Program-made: the position numbers and the translations under genes
Shown here: positions 22,821 to 32,848 of the stretch, piece by piece
How the letters are laid out: each line of letters starts with the position of its first letter
How positions within the stretch are numbered: the first letter of the stretch is position 1
The notes under the pieces: generated by a model
Told to the model about the DNA's origin: nothing
What the model saw: the letters and a program-made list of their open reading frames with translations, nothing else
Database searches by the model: none
Source: Acinetobacter nosocomialis
GTDB lineage: Bacteria > Pseudomonadota > Gammaproteobacteria > Pseudomonadales > Moraxellaceae
NCBI GenBank assembly: GCA_025736915.1
Contig: CP107049.1
Span: 1,178,001-1,242,000 of the forward strand
Length of the DNA: 64,000 nt
Direction: 5' to 3'

Positions 22821-23108
22821 ATGTTAGACCGCACTCCATCTCGCGAACTCCGTGAAGACCTTTGGGTATTTCCAATGGACTATCCAATTAAACTCATTGG
22901 CGATGCGGGTGAAGAATTACGTATAGCTGTAGTTGATATTCTAGTGAAACATTTTCCTGACTTTGACCACTCAACGTTAAAAGTACAAGAATCTCGTACA
23001 GGCAAATACCATTCATTAACCGCGCAATTACGTTTTGATGAATTGGAACAAGTTCATGCTTTGTATGCAGACTTGGCTGCATGCCCGCAGATCAGAACTG
23101 CACTTTAA
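22821..23108 (+). CDS. DUF493 family protein (YbeD-like)
   Basis: A 95-residue protein, LWVFPMDYPIKLIGDAGEELRIAVVDILVKHFPDF then VQESRTGKYHSLTAQLRF, typical of the YbeD/DUF493 ACT-like alpha-beta fold. The ATG at 22821 is preceded by GAGG at 22811-22814; earlier in-frame ATGs lie in the rpoD terminator. YbeD commonly neighbours LipB, as here, but a terminator (23116-23149) separates the two. Function is unknown; a regulatory role by analogy with ACT domains is only inference. Confidence 0.87.
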   Translation: MLDRTPSRELREDLWVFPMDYPIKLIGDAGEELRIAVVDILVKHFPDFDHSTLKVQESRTGKYHSLTAQLRFDELEQVHALYADLAACPQIRTAL

Positions 23109-23115
23109 TTTTAAG

Positions 23116-23149
23116 ATGCCATGACAAATTTCGTGTCATGGCATTTTTA
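23116..23149 (+). terminator. Terminator after the DUF493 gene
   Basis: Perfect 11-bp stem ATGCCATGACA/TGTCATGGCAT around a 7-nt loop, then a T-tract. It isolates lipB from the upstream genes. Confidence 0.88.
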
Positions 23150-23291
23150 TTTCTATCAAGCTTATTATAAATAATTACAAATATTTAGAACCGTTTAAGC
23201 AAAATACTTTAAACTCATCAAGAGCATACTCTCATAACTCAAAGTTGAGAGACTGCCCTTCTGTTTAGTACATCGCACAGGAAAATGTTTA

Positions 23292-23945
23292 ATGAGCCTT
23301 GATAAACCCACTTTGATTATTCGTCAGTGGAACGATTTACAAGATTATCAAAGCAAATTCGAATTGATGAAGAACTTGACCAATCAACGTGATGAAAACA
23401 CAGCAGATGAGCTGTGGTTGCTTCAGCATCATGAAGTATTAACTCAAGGTCAAGCTGGAAAACCAGAGCATATTCTAATTCCATCTAATATTCCTGTAGT
23501 TCAAACTGATCGTGGTGGGCAAGTGACATGGCATGGCCCTGGTCAACTGGTGGCTTACTTTATGTTTGATCTTAACCGGCTAAAGTGGAATGTGCGCACA
23601 TTGGTTAGTTTTGCTGAACAATTTATGATTGATGTTTTAAAGAAATATAATATTGAAGCATATGCAAAACCAGATGCTCCAGGCGTATATGTAAATGATA
23701 GAAAGATTGGTTCCCTAGGTTTCAAAATTCGTCGTGGACGTAGTTATCACGGTTTAGCCCTAAACTTAGACTGTGCATTAACAGGTTTTCAAACCATTAA
23801 CCCATGTGGTTATGCAGGTTTAGAAATGGTCCGCATACAAGATTTGGTGACTCCATATCCATCATTTGAACAACTTTGTCAGGACTTTATTGAGTATATT
23901 AAGGCCTCTGGGTACTTTAATGACCCTGAAGTCAAAATTGAATAA
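23292..23945 (+). CDS. lipB: Octanoyl-[acyl-carrier-protein]:protein octanoyltransferase
   Basis: A 217-residue LipB, which moves octanoate from acyl carrier protein to lipoyl domains such as that of SucB. The conserved RGGQVTWHGPGQLVAYFMFDL is at about 76-96. GVYVNDRKIGSLGFKIRRGRSYHGLALN follows, and the catalytic Cys172 is in INPCGYAGLEM. The Lys of the Cys/Lys pair is in DRKIGS. Length is normal. No lipA is seen in the window. A short inverted repeat (CTCTCA...TGAGAG, about 23230-23252) lies in the leader; its significance is unknown. Confidence 0.95.
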   Translation: MSLDKPTLIIRQWNDLQDYQSKFELMKNLTNQRDENTADELWLLQHHEVLTQGQAGKPEHILIPSNIPVVQTDRGGQVTWHGPGQLVAYFMFDLNRLKWNVRTLVSFAEQFMIDVLKKYNIEAYAKPDAPGVYVNDRKIGSLGFKIRRGRSYHGLALNLDCALTGFQTINPCGYAGLEMVRIQDLVTPYPSFEQLCQDFIEYIKASGYFNDPEVKIE

Positions 23946-24025
23946 ATGATTTTGAGATGGAATAAAAATAGATTAGAGTAATTACTCTAAATTTGCTTTT
24001 GCATAATTTTAAGAAGGGAGAGCAA

Positions 24026-24559
24026 GTGATTTCGACAAAAGCTGTAAAGCCCACTCTGCAACTTGCCTACGTTAAGCTCATGATGGATGTTGTTGGTCGT
24101 GGCTTAGTCATGGCGAGTCAGGTAGATAGTGAAATACAAGAGGAAGTATCTAAATTTCCTGTTCACTTTGTACTTTCAATGAATGTCTTCCCAAATGGAC
24201 CAGCATTTTTTGCCCGAGTGACAGAGAACAAACAATTAGAACTGCTGAAAAGAGCAGAAAAAAAGCCTGATTTAACCATTACATTTAAGCATGTAACCCA
24301 TGCATTTCTGGTTTTCTCATTTCAGGAAAGCACTGCTCAAGCATTTGCAAATGATCGAATGATTGCCGATGGTGACGTATCCGCAGCAATTCGTTTAGTA
24401 CGCTGCCTAAACAAAATGGAATCTCTCATTTTACCGAAATTGGTAGCTTCACTCGCAGTTAAAGAATACCCAACCGAACTCACCCTAAAAGAAAAATTCA
24501 ACGAAGCTGCAAATATTTATTTAAAAGTAGCTAAGTCTTACTTCAAGCGGAGCGCATAA
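24026..24559 (+). CDS. Hypothetical protein, possible SCP2-like lipid-binding fold
   Basis: A 177-residue protein read from a GTG at 24026 that follows AAGGGAGAGCAA; an upstream in-frame ATG at 23993 has no ribosome-binding site. The middle section resembles SCP2/sterol-carrier modules: FPNGPAFFARVTENKQLELLKRAEKKPDLTITFKHVTHA then FANDRMIADGDVSAAIRLVRCLNKMESLILPKLV. The pattern is a beta-strand pair ending in PDLTI, followed by a helix and a G-D-V/A step. This is a fold guess, not a recognised family. It stops just before the alcohol dehydrogenase start, so the two form one unit and may act together on a hydrophobic alcohol. Confidence 0.65.
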   Translation: MISTKAVKPTLQLAYVKLMMDVVGRGLVMASQVDSEIQEEVSKFPVHFVLSMNVFPNGPAFFARVTENKQLELLKRAEKKPDLTITFKHVTHAFLVFSFQESTAQAFANDRMIADGDVSAAIRLVRCLNKMESLILPKLVASLAVKEYPTELTLKEKFNEAANIYLKVAKSYFKRSA

Positions 24560-24560
24560 C

Positions 24561-25745
24561 ATGGCTAAACCATATTACGAATTCTTTTGTCCTGTAAAAG
24601 TCATTGCCGGTAATGCTGCTTTAGAACATATTCCGTTTGAACTTGCGACTTTAGGTGCAAAGCGTCCGCTTATCATTACAGATAAAGGCGTTCGCGCAAA
24701 TGGCTTACTCAACCCTATTGAAGCTGCATTTAGCACGACTGATGCTGTGATTGGTCATGTTTTTGATGATGTTCCACCAGACTCAAGTCTTGAAGTAGTT
24801 CGTCTTGCAGCAGAAGCTTATCGTACAAATAAGTGTGACGCGATTATTGCTGTTGGCGGTGGCTCTGTTATCGACACCTCTAAAGCAACCAATATTTTAG
24901 TCTCTGAAGGTGGAAATGACCTTCTTCAATATTCGGGTGCGCATAACTTACCAAAACCATTAAAGCCATTTTTTGTGATTCCAACCACATCAGGTACAGG
25001 TTCAGAAGTGACTATGGTTGCGGTGGTTTCTGACACACAAAAGAATGTGAAATTGGCATTTGCTTCATATTATTTAATGCCACATGCTGCAATCTTAGAT
25101 CCACGCATGACATTAACATTGCCACCTCACTTGACGGCAATGACTGGTATGGATGCGTTAACACACTGTGTGGAAGCATACACCTGCATGGCTGCTAATC
25201 CACTCAGCGACGCTTATGCAAGTGCTGGTATCAAAAAGATTAGTGAAAATTTATTTAATGTTTTAGAAAATCCAAATGACTCGCAAGGCCGTTTAGAACT
25301 CGCACAAGCTTCTACAATGGCAGGTATCGCATTTTCTAACTCGATGGTAGGCCTTGTGCACTCGTTAGGGCATGCATTAGGTGCAGTTGCTCACCTGCCC
25401 CACGGTTTATGTATGAACCTATTCTTACCTTATGTGCTTGAATACAACAAACAAGTCAATGGTCAGAAAATTGGTGAGTTACTATTACCTCTAGCTGGTG
25501 CAGATATCTATGCACAAACTCCAGCAACCCAACGTGCAGATAGAGCAATTACAACTATTTTAGCAATGCGTGATCGCTTATTTAGCTTAACCAAGTTACC
25601 ACGTACCTTGCGCGAAACTGGTAAGGTTACTGAAGCACAACTTGATGAAGTTGCAGAAAAAGCACTAAATGATGGCTCTATTATTTACAACCCTAAAGAA
25701 GCAAGCTTAAAAGATATACGCGAGATCTTACAAAAAGCTTGGTAA
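24561..25745 (+). CDS. Iron-containing (type III) alcohol dehydrogenase
   Basis: A 394-residue Fe-ADH. The NAD(P) region contains AIIAVGGGSVIDTSKATNIL and PTTSGTGSEVT. The metal ligands lie in the expected segments: MTGMDALTHCVEAY and GLVHSLGHALGAVAHLPHGLC. Substrate is not readable from sequence. It starts one base after the SCP2-like gene, so it is co-transcribed and probably coupled to it. A terminator follows at 25779-25811. Confidence 0.9.
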   Translation: MAKPYYEFFCPVKVIAGNAALEHIPFELATLGAKRPLIITDKGVRANGLLNPIEAAFSTTDAVIGHVFDDVPPDSSLEVVRLAAEAYRTNKCDAIIAVGGGSVIDTSKATNILVSEGGNDLLQYSGAHNLPKPLKPFFVIPTTSGTGSEVTMVAVVSDTQKNVKLAFASYYLMPHAAILDPRMTLTLPPHLTAMTGMDALTHCVEAYTCMAANPLSDAYASAGIKKISENLFNVLENPNDSQGRLELAQASTMAGIAFSNSMVGLVHSLGHALGAVAHLPHGLCMNLFLPYVLEYNKQVNGQKIGELLLPLAGADIYAQTPATQRADRAITTILAMRDRLFSLTKLPRTLRETGKVTEAQLDEVAEKALNDGSIIYNPKEASLKDIREILQKAW

Positions 25746-25778
25746 TTTAAGTTTTAGCTATCTAAAGAAAAATCTAAG

Positions 25779-25811
25779 GGTCTGATTTTTATGATAAATC
25801 AGACCTTTTTT
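25779..25811 (+). terminator. Terminator after the Fe-alcohol dehydrogenase
   Basis: 10-bp stem GGTCTGATTT/AAATCAGACC around a 7-nt loop, followed by T6. Confidence 0.87.
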
Positions 25812-26009
25812 ATATCTATGAATTTTTATTCATCATTTTCTTTGGAAATATGGCAAAAAATTTGCTAAAAAATCCACGAAAGTACTGACAATTTGCATCA
25901 ATTTAGGATAGATTGGCGCACTTTATCTTTTATGTAGGGGGGATCGTTCGTCTCAAACGATCCTTAACACCAAGCTGATCCTTGATCAACGATTATGAGG
26001 ATAACGCCG

Positions 26010-27395
26010 TTGACAAACTTATCTGGGACTAAACCAACAGCTAAGCTCCAAAAGAATCTTGTGCTATGGCACATCATTATTATTGGTTTAGCTTATATTC
26101 AGCCATTAACTTTATTTGATACTTTTGGTTTAGTATCAGAACGAAGTGGTGGTCATGTACCTACTTCTTATATTTTTGCGTTAGTTGCAATTTTATTGAC
26201 GTCGATCAGTTATGGACACATGATCAAACGCTATCCTTCTTCAGGGTCAGCATACACCTATGCCCAAAAGTCAATTCACCCTAATGTTGGTTTTATGGTG
26301 GGTTGGTCATCTTGGCTAGACTATTTACTTTCACCACTCGTCAATATCATTTTGGCCGATATTTATTTAAGAGCATTGTTTCCAGAAGTAAATAATTGGT
26401 TATGGGTAATTGGCCTAACTGCATTAATGACTGTTATTAACTTATTCGGCGCACGTTTCGTTGCTCGTTTTAACAGTACAATCGTAGTTATTCAACTTGG
26501 TGTTATCTTTTACTTTGTTTATCAAGTGTATACCTTGCTTACCCAAGGTGTATATGCCGATGGTACACTAAATCCGGATAAAGCTGAATTATGGTCACTC
26601 ACTCCTTTTTGGAATGATATGACTTCTATTAGTGCTTTGATTGGTGGTGCAACGGTACTTTGTTTCTCTTTTACAGGTTTTGATGCTTTATCTTCACTTG
26701 CCGAAGAAACAAAAGATGCTGAAAGAACACTTCCAAAAGCGATTTTTTCAACAGCATTGCTTGCTGGTGTCATTTTCATCATAAGTACTTACTTTATCCA
26801 GTTGTATTTCCCAAGCAACCCAACGACTTACTTTAAACCGTTAGATGAATCACAACCTGTGATGGTTGCAGCAATTGGTAGCATTGCCTTTAAAACATTA
26901 GTTTTATACTTTGCTGTGGTTGCAGTAATGGCATCTGGTATTTCGGCACACGCTGGCGTATCTCGCTTAATGTATGTAATGGGACGTGATGGCGTTATCA
27001 ATAAAAAGTTGTTTGGTCATATCAGCCCAAGACTACATACCCCAACTTACAACATTCTTATTGTTGGTGTAGTTGCGTTGTCTGCAGGCTTTTTAGATCT
27101 TGAACATATTGTTAACTTAATTAGTTTCGGGGCCTTAACTGCTTTTAGTTTTGTGAACTTCTCTGTCATTTCACGTTATGCGCTTAGAGATGGTAAAAAC
27201 AAATCTATTAAAGATATTATTAATTACATTATTGTACCAACGCTTGGCTTTGCCAGTGTGTTCCTAATGTGGTTGGAAATTGACAAGCTTGCTTTACAAA
27301 TTGGCTTAGCTTGGGCAGTGGTTGGTGTAGGTTATCTTGCTTACAAGACCAAAGGCTTTAAATACAATGCTCCTCAACACAACGAGCATGAATAA
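26010..27395 (+). CDS. APC family amino-acid/polyamine permease
   Basis: An inner-membrane permease of about 461 residues with twelve hydrophobic segments. TM1 carries HIIIIGLAYIQPLTLFDTFGLVS, and TM6 carries CFSFTGFDALSSLAEETKDAERTLPKAI, a classic APC signature. The substrate cannot be assigned. Start choice: the ATG at 25995 lacks a Shine-Dalgarno, whereas a TTG at 26010 follows GAGGATAACGCCG at good spacing and gives LTNLSGTKPTAKLQK. I prefer the TTG but cannot exclude the ATG. The gene is monocistronic and ends in the terminator at 27399-27424. Confidence 0.87.
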   Translation: MTNLSGTKPTAKLQKNLVLWHIIIIGLAYIQPLTLFDTFGLVSERSGGHVPTSYIFALVAILLTSISYGHMIKRYPSSGSAYTYAQKSIHPNVGFMVGWSSWLDYLLSPLVNIILADIYLRALFPEVNNWLWVIGLTALMTVINLFGARFVARFNSTIVVIQLGVIFYFVYQVYTLLTQGVYADGTLNPDKAELWSLTPFWNDMTSISALIGGATVLCFSFTGFDALSSLAEETKDAERTLPKAIFSTALLAGVIFIISTYFIQLYFPSNPTTYFKPLDESQPVMVAAIGSIAFKTLVLYFAVVAVMASGISAHAGVSRLMYVMGRDGVINKKLFGHISPRLHTPTYNILIVGVVALSAGFLDLEHIVNLISFGALTAFSFVNFSVISRYALRDGKNKSIKDIINYIIVPTLGFASVFLMWLEIDKLALQIGLAWAVVGVGYLAYKTKGFKYNAPQHNEHE

Positions 27396-27398
27396 TAA

Positions 27399-27424
27399 AA
27401 AAGGCGCTTAAAGCGCCTTTTTTT
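27399..27424. terminator. Bidirectional terminator between the APC permease and flavodoxin genes
   Basis: Perfect 11-bp stem AAAAGGCGCTT/AAGCGCCTTTT, flanked by A and T tracts, between convergent genes. Confidence 0.88.
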
Positions 27425-27433
27425 ATGGAATTA

Positions 27434-27994
27434 TTATCCAAATATTTTATTTACAATACCTTGTACGCGTTTAGCATAAAGTTTTGCTGTTTCCAAGTCC
27501 CCTGTTGGAATCTCATCTACACTTGCGTCTGATGGCGACTGAACAAGTAGACCTACTGAACCACCCAAGTTATTTACATCTTCACGTTTTGCATTTTTAG
27601 TATTTGCTGGTAATAGACCCAAGCTCACCCAAATACCACCGTGTTGTGATGCTAAAGTTTGTAATTGAATAAGCGTAACTTGCTTATCGCCATTTAGACT
27701 TGCACTGTTGGTAAAGCCTGCAAATACTTTATCTTCCCAACCACGTGTAAACCAAACTTTTGAAGTTGCATCAGCAAATTTTTTAAACTGCCATGGTGCT
27801 GTACCCATATAAGTTGGAGCACCGAAAACAATACCTTTTGCATTGTTTAATGTTTCCCAATCTTGCTCAGTAATATTACCTTCCTGATCAATCTGGATAA
27901 GTTGAGCATTAATTTCATTAGCAAAAGTTTCAGCAACTACTTTCGTGTGGCCATAACCAGAGAAATATACAACCGCAATATTAGAATTAGACAT
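27434..27994 (-). CDS. Flavodoxin-family NAD(P)H-dependent oxidoreductase (WrbA-like)
   Basis: A 186-residue FMN protein. The phosphate-binding loop is in AVVYFSGYGHTKVVAETFA (residues 6-24), FGAPTYMGTAPWQFKKFAD at about 78-96 stacks near the isoalloxazine, and FAGFTNSASLNGDKQVTLIQLQTLASQHGG is a WrbA-like segment. It probably reduces quinones, protecting from redox cycling. It is divergent from an HxlR-type regulator, and the shared 114-nt spacer has a perfect palindrome at 28056-28075, so control by that regulator is very likely. Confidence 0.86.
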   Translation of the reverse strand: MSNSNIAVVYFSGYGHTKVVAETFANEINAQLIQIDQEGNITEQDWETLNNAKGIVFGAPTYMGTAPWQFKKFADATSKVWFTRGWEDKVFAGFTNSASLNGDKQVTLIQLQTLASQHGGIWVSLGLLPANTKNAKREDVNNLGGSVGLLVQSPSDASVDEIPTGDLETAKLYAKRVQGIVNKIFG

Positions 27995-28055
27995 GGAAGA
28001 ACCTGTGTTTTATTAAATTCCATTTTATGATATATTTTAGAAACTAGGTGTCAAT

Positions 28056-28075
28056 TAGTTACCACTTGGTAACTA
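28056..28075. promoter_or_regulatory. Palindromic operator candidate for the HxlR regulator
   Basis: Perfect inverted repeat TAGTTACC-actt-GGTAACTA centred in the spacer between the flavodoxin and HxlR genes. A further AACTAGG copy lies just upstream. Its length, symmetry and position fit a dimeric winged-helix operator able to repress both genes. Confidence 0.65.
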
Positions 28076-28108
28076 GTATATTTTTTTTAAAATAAGTAGG
28101 TAAATGGT

Positions 28109-28489
28109 ATGAATGAATGTCTAAAATACAATATTTTTCAACAACATTGCCCTGCTCGTTTATTTTTTGAAAAAATTGCAGACAAGTGGGTTTTACTCAT
28201 CTTAAACATTCTTGAAGAAGAAACGCAGCACTTCAACTTGCTCAAAAAGAATATTCAAGGTATTTCACCTAAAGTCTTGTCACAAAAGTTAAAAATGCTA
28301 GAAAGAGATGGCTTTATCGAACGCAAGATTCAAGACACTTCACCTATTCGTGTTGACTATTCACTTACACCATTAGGCCAAAATGTCGCTTCAATGGCAT
28401 TCCAGTTAAAAGAATGGGCTGAAACAAACATCGAACAAGTTTTAGCAGCACAAATCATCTATGATGAAAAAGTACTAGAACAAGCTTAA
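28109..28489 (+). CDS. HxlR-family winged-helix transcriptional regulator
   Basis: A 126-residue HxlR protein. It has CPARLFFEKIADKWVLLILNIL at 14-35 and a recognition helix region FNLLKKNIQGISPKVLSQKLKMLERDGFIERK. The wing contains VDYSLTPLGQNV. Cys14 precedes the DNA-binding domain, at the position of the redox-sensing Cys in quinone/aldehyde-responsive family members (QorR/YodB type). With a flavodoxin/quinone-reductase gene divergent from it, a redox or electrophile sensor is a reasonable inference. Cys4 is a possible second thiol. Confidence 0.9.
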   Translation: MNECLKYNIFQQHCPARLFFEKIADKWVLLILNILEEETQHFNLLKKNIQGISPKVLSQKLKMLERDGFIERKIQDTSPIRVDYSLTPLGQNVASMAFQLKEWAETNIEQVLAAQIIYDEKVLEQA

Positions 28490-28505
28490 ATTAAAATTAG
28501 ATCAA

Positions 28506-28537
28506 AAAAATAAGGCCACTAATGGCCTTATTTTTTT
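28506..28537. terminator. Bidirectional terminator between HxlR gene and trmL
   Basis: Stem AATAAGGCCA / TGGCCTTATT with A- and T-tracts on both sides, between convergent genes. Confidence 0.87.
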
Positions 28538-28549
28538 GTATTTATGAAA

Positions 28550-29023
28550 CTAACCTAAATTTTTAAAGCCTTGCTGACGCCATGCTTCATAAACAATCAC
28601 AGCAGTCGCATTAGATAAATTTAAACTTCTAGAGTTTTCAGCCATTGGTAAGCGAATCCACTGTTCTTGAGGAAACATCAAACGCACATGTTCAGGCAAG
28701 CCGCGTGTTTCTGGCCCCATCAGTAAAGCAATAGGTCGATTTAAATCAACTGTATGCGGAGTTGCAGAACCCTTCGTCGTTAGAGGAAAGACATGCTCAA
28801 CACCTTTTGACTTTAAGTCTGCAAGGCATGCTTCAATATTGTCCCAAATCTGCATTCTTGCCCATTCATGATAATCAAGCCCTGCACGTTTAAGCTTTTT
28901 ATCATCAAGCTCAAAACCTAAAGGCTTAACCAAATGCAATTGAGCCCCCGTATTCGCGCATAGTCGAATAATATTCCCTGTGTTTGCAGGGATTTCAGGC
29001 TCGTATAGAACAACATGAATCAC
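28550..29023 (-). CDS. trmL: tRNA (cytidine(34)-2'-O)-methyltransferase
   Basis: A 157-residue SPOUT methyltransferase that 2'-O-methylates the wobble base of some leucine tRNAs. Motif 1 [24 protein letters not shown], motif 2 [13 protein letters not shown] and motif 3 [19 protein letters not shown] form the trefoil-knot SAM site. The start is a GTG at 29023, as no ATG fits before the conserved [15 protein letters not shown]. It is convergent with the HxlR regulator. Confidence 0.95.
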   Translation of the reverse strand: MIHVVLYEPEIPANTGNIIRLCANTGAQLHLVKPLGFELDDKKLKRAGLDYHEWARMQIWDNIEACLADLKSKGVEHVFPLTTKGSATPHTVDLNRPIALLMGPETRGLPEHVRLMFPQEQWIRLPMAENSRSLNLSNATAVIVYEAWRQQGFKNLG

Positions 29024-29096
29024 TTAATTACTCACTTAAATTACTTGTTGGTTAACTCAGGCAATCATTAAATCTATCAAAGAAATTATTAGCCCA

Positions 29097-30470
29097 TTAG
29101 TTCCACTGTAACTGTTCACGCAGACGTACGACTTCACCAATAATCGTGAGAGTCGGCGCATGAATTTGATGTTCTGTCACTTTAGATGCGATATCAGCAA
29201 GTGACCCCACCACAACCTTTTGTTCAGGGGTTGTACCCTTTGAAATTAATGCAACTGGCATATCTGGACGCTGTCCGTGAGCGATTAATTGCTCACAAAT
29301 ACGTTCCAAGCCGACTAAGCCCATATAAAGAACTAAAGTCTGGTTCTCATATACCAGCTCATTCCAAGGAAGCTCAGGAGAGCCTTCTTTTAAATGGCCA
29401 GTTAGAAAACGTACACTCTGAGCATAATCACGATGAGTGAGCGGAATACCCGCATAAGCTGAACAGCCTGACGCTGCCGTAATACCCGGAACCACCTGAA
29501 ATGGCACACCAGCTTGGAATAATTCTTGGATCTCTTCACCACCACGCCCGAAAATAAACGGATCACCGCCTTTTAAACGACAAACGCGCTTTCCCTGTTG
29601 AGCATATTCAACGAGTAAAGCATTGATACCATCTTGGGGAACCGAGTGATTTGAGCGAGCTTTACCGACATATATTTTTGTAGCGTCTCGACGGCATAAC
29701 TCTAAAATGGGTTGGGATACCAAACGATCATAAATGACCACATCAGCTTGCTGCATTAAACGTAAAGCTTTTAAGGTAAGCAGTTCAGGATCACCAGGAC
29801 CTGCGCCCACTAAATAAACTTCACCTTTAGGTGCTTTCCATTCCTGCAATGCTTGTTCAAGCATGCTATCTGCAACATCTAGGTTGTCGTTAAAAACCTG
29901 CTCTTTTAAGGGACTTGCATACAAGTTTTCCCAAAAAATACGGCGTTCATCGGGATTAGAAATTTTTTCTTTAACCTGATTTCGCCATTTTCCTGAAAAC
30001 TCAGCCAATTTCCCCATTCCATGTGGAATGGATGTCTCTAACTGTGTACGGATTTGTCGAGATAAAACAGGAGATGTCCCATTTGAAGCAACCGAAATCA
30101 CTAAAGGTGAACGGTCAATAATCGCAGGAACCATAAAGCGGCAATGTGGAATATCATCAACACTATTTACAAGTAAATGACGTACTTCACATTGCTCGAA
30201 GACTGTTTTATTGACTTGCGGATCATTGGTCGCGGCAATGACGAGTCGATATGGTGTACTTAAAAACTTCTCAGAGAAAATTTCAACAAAATGCTGACCA
30301 TTTGTTGTTGTAACTAATTGCAGAAGCTGTTCTTCAATTTCAGGAGCAACAATATCAATTATTGCCCCCGCCTTAGCTAATAAGGTTGCCTTGCGTAAAG
30401 CAATATGCCCTCCGCCCACAATCAGACAACGTTGCTGCTGCAACTTCAAAGAGATTGGAAAAATATCCAC
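29097..30470 (-). CDS. cysG: Siroheme synthase (trifunctional)
   Basis: A 457-residue fusion that makes sirohaem from uroporphyrinogen III. The N-terminal part (1-200) is precorrin-2 dehydrogenase/ferrochelatase, with FPISLKLQQQRCLIVGGGHIALRKA. The C-terminal part (215-457) is the SAM-dependent uroporphyrinogen methyltransferase, with EVYLVGAGPGDPELLTLKA and RLKGGDPFIFGRGGEE. Both halves are intact. The start is a GTG at 30470 preceded by GAGGTTTAAG. It lies 67 nt downstream of serS on the same strand. Confidence 0.95.
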   Translation of the reverse strand: MDIFPISLKLQQQRCLIVGGGHIALRKATLLAKAGAIIDIVAPEIEEQLLQLVTTTNGQHFVEIFSEKFLSTPYRLVIAATNDPQVNKTVFEQCEVRHLLVNSVDDIPHCRFMVPAIIDRSPLVISVASNGTSPVLSRQIRTQLETSIPHGMGKLAEFSGKWRNQVKEKISNPDERRIFWENLYASPLKEQVFNDNLDVADSMLEQALQEWKAPKGEVYLVGAGPGDPELLTLKALRLMQQADVVIYDRLVSQPILELCRRDATKIYVGKARSNHSVPQDGINALLVEYAQQGKRVCRLKGGDPFIFGRGGEEIQELFQAGVPFQVVPGITAASGCSAYAGIPLTHRDYAQSVRFLTGHLKEGSPELPWNELVYENQTLVLYMGLVGLERICEQLIAHGQRPDMPVALISKGTTPEQKVVVGSLADIASKVTEHQIHAPTLTIIGEVVRLREQLQWN

Positions 30471-30537
30471 CTTAAACCTCTACATCAATCATCTGATTAT
30501 GTTTAAGCAAAAAACGTGCACAATTTAGATGCAAAGC

Positions 30538-31815
<1,278 letters not shown>

Positions 31816-31927
31816 TCATAATATGGGTAAAAAACTGGCTATAGTGTAAGCCCTTAGCACTAAAAAATATAGTGATCATCTTCATATCGAATAGCTTTCA
31901 CACAATTCTAAGAAGAGACCAGATATT

Positions 31928-32716
31928 TTACATGTTGTAGCTCGGCACACTTGGTAAGTACTCAGGTTTAATGAACTTAGCTGCCTCAAAATACGGCAGT
32001 GTTAATTCAGTCATCCCTTCTGCATAAGAAGCTAGCTCATAAACGGGATAAACAAAAACAATCCCATTGGCGCCATAGTAGTAATTATCACTTAACTGCA
32101 GTTTTTCACGGCTGATATTATGCTCTTGAAGCCAGTTGGTATTCGCATCAAAAAGCGCATCAACGAGTTGTTTTTCTACATCTGGCTTAATCAGTTCAGC
32201 AACAGTAATGTGTTTTTTATTTAATAAATCAAAATTTACAAATTCTTGATGAGACATGCCATGTGCTGCACCTGCAGAGTATGAGTATGTCTGTAAGGCA
32301 AAGGTTGCTAGATTATAATTTTGTCCCAAATAACGGACATAAATTGCACTTTGGCTTGAACGAGGCTCTCCCTCTGGTACTTCAACAGGTTTATCAGCCA
32401 AGTTTGCAAAAGCATTCGGATCTGCTTTTTTTATACGGTTCGTAAAATAATCATTAATCCATTTTTGATTCGTTTGTACTGTCTGAAAGTCATATTCAGT
32501 ACAGCCATCTTCAAGACAAACTTTAGACTTTGGTAATTTTACTGGAATTACTTTTGCCTGAATAACAGGAACTTCTGCTTGTTTTTGCTCTTTTACTGAA
32601 GCACTTGATGCGGGTTGCTCATCTTTAGCTGCAGATTTTGGCTGACAACCACTTACTGCCACCATGGCAGCTACCATAGGAAGAATGAAAATAATTTTCT
32701 TATCGTAAAGTCGCAT
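31928..32716 (-). CDS. DUF3298-domain lipoprotein
   Basis: A 262-residue secreted protein. It has a signal peptide with lipobox VSGC; Cys24 is the predicted lipidation site. A low-complexity linker follows (KDEQPASSASVKEQKQAE). The C-terminal RsiV/DUF3298 domain has the diagnostic SYSAGAAHGMSHQEFVNFDLLNKKHITVAEL and ends in a conserved PY-type strand. The ATG at 32716 follows GGGGATTAAC; the longer in-frame start at 32752 would bury the signal peptide. Its function in Acinetobacter is unknown; lysozyme or peptidoglycan interaction is suggested only by RsiV. Confidence 0.82.
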   Translation of the reverse strand: MRLYDKKIIFILPMVAAMVAVSGCQPKSAAKDEQPASSASVKEQKQAEVPVIQAKVIPVKLPKSKVCLEDGCTEYDFQTVQTNQKWINDYFTNRIKKADPNAFANLADKPVEVPEGEPRSSQSAIYVRYLGQNYNLATFALQTYSYSAGAAHGMSHQEFVNFDLLNKKHITVAELIKPDVEKQLVDALFDANTNWLQEHNISREKLQLSDNYYYGANGIVFVYPVYELASYAEGMTELTLPYFEAAKFIKPEYLPSVPSYNM

Positions 32717-32799
32717 GTTAATCCCCGTTTGTTCACTTTTATCACTATACAAAGCGTAAGAATAAGACGGGGTTAAAAAATGTATCTGTGATTGATATA

Positions 32800-32834
32800 T
32801 AAAAAGAAAGCCACCCTTTCAGATGGCTTTCTTA
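32800..32834 (-). terminator. lolA terminator
   Basis: 9-bp stem AGAAAGCCA/TGGCTTTCT around a 10-nt loop, with a U-run on the minus strand, 3' of lolA. Confidence 0.8.
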
Positions 32835-32848
32835 AAGAGGCGCAATAA

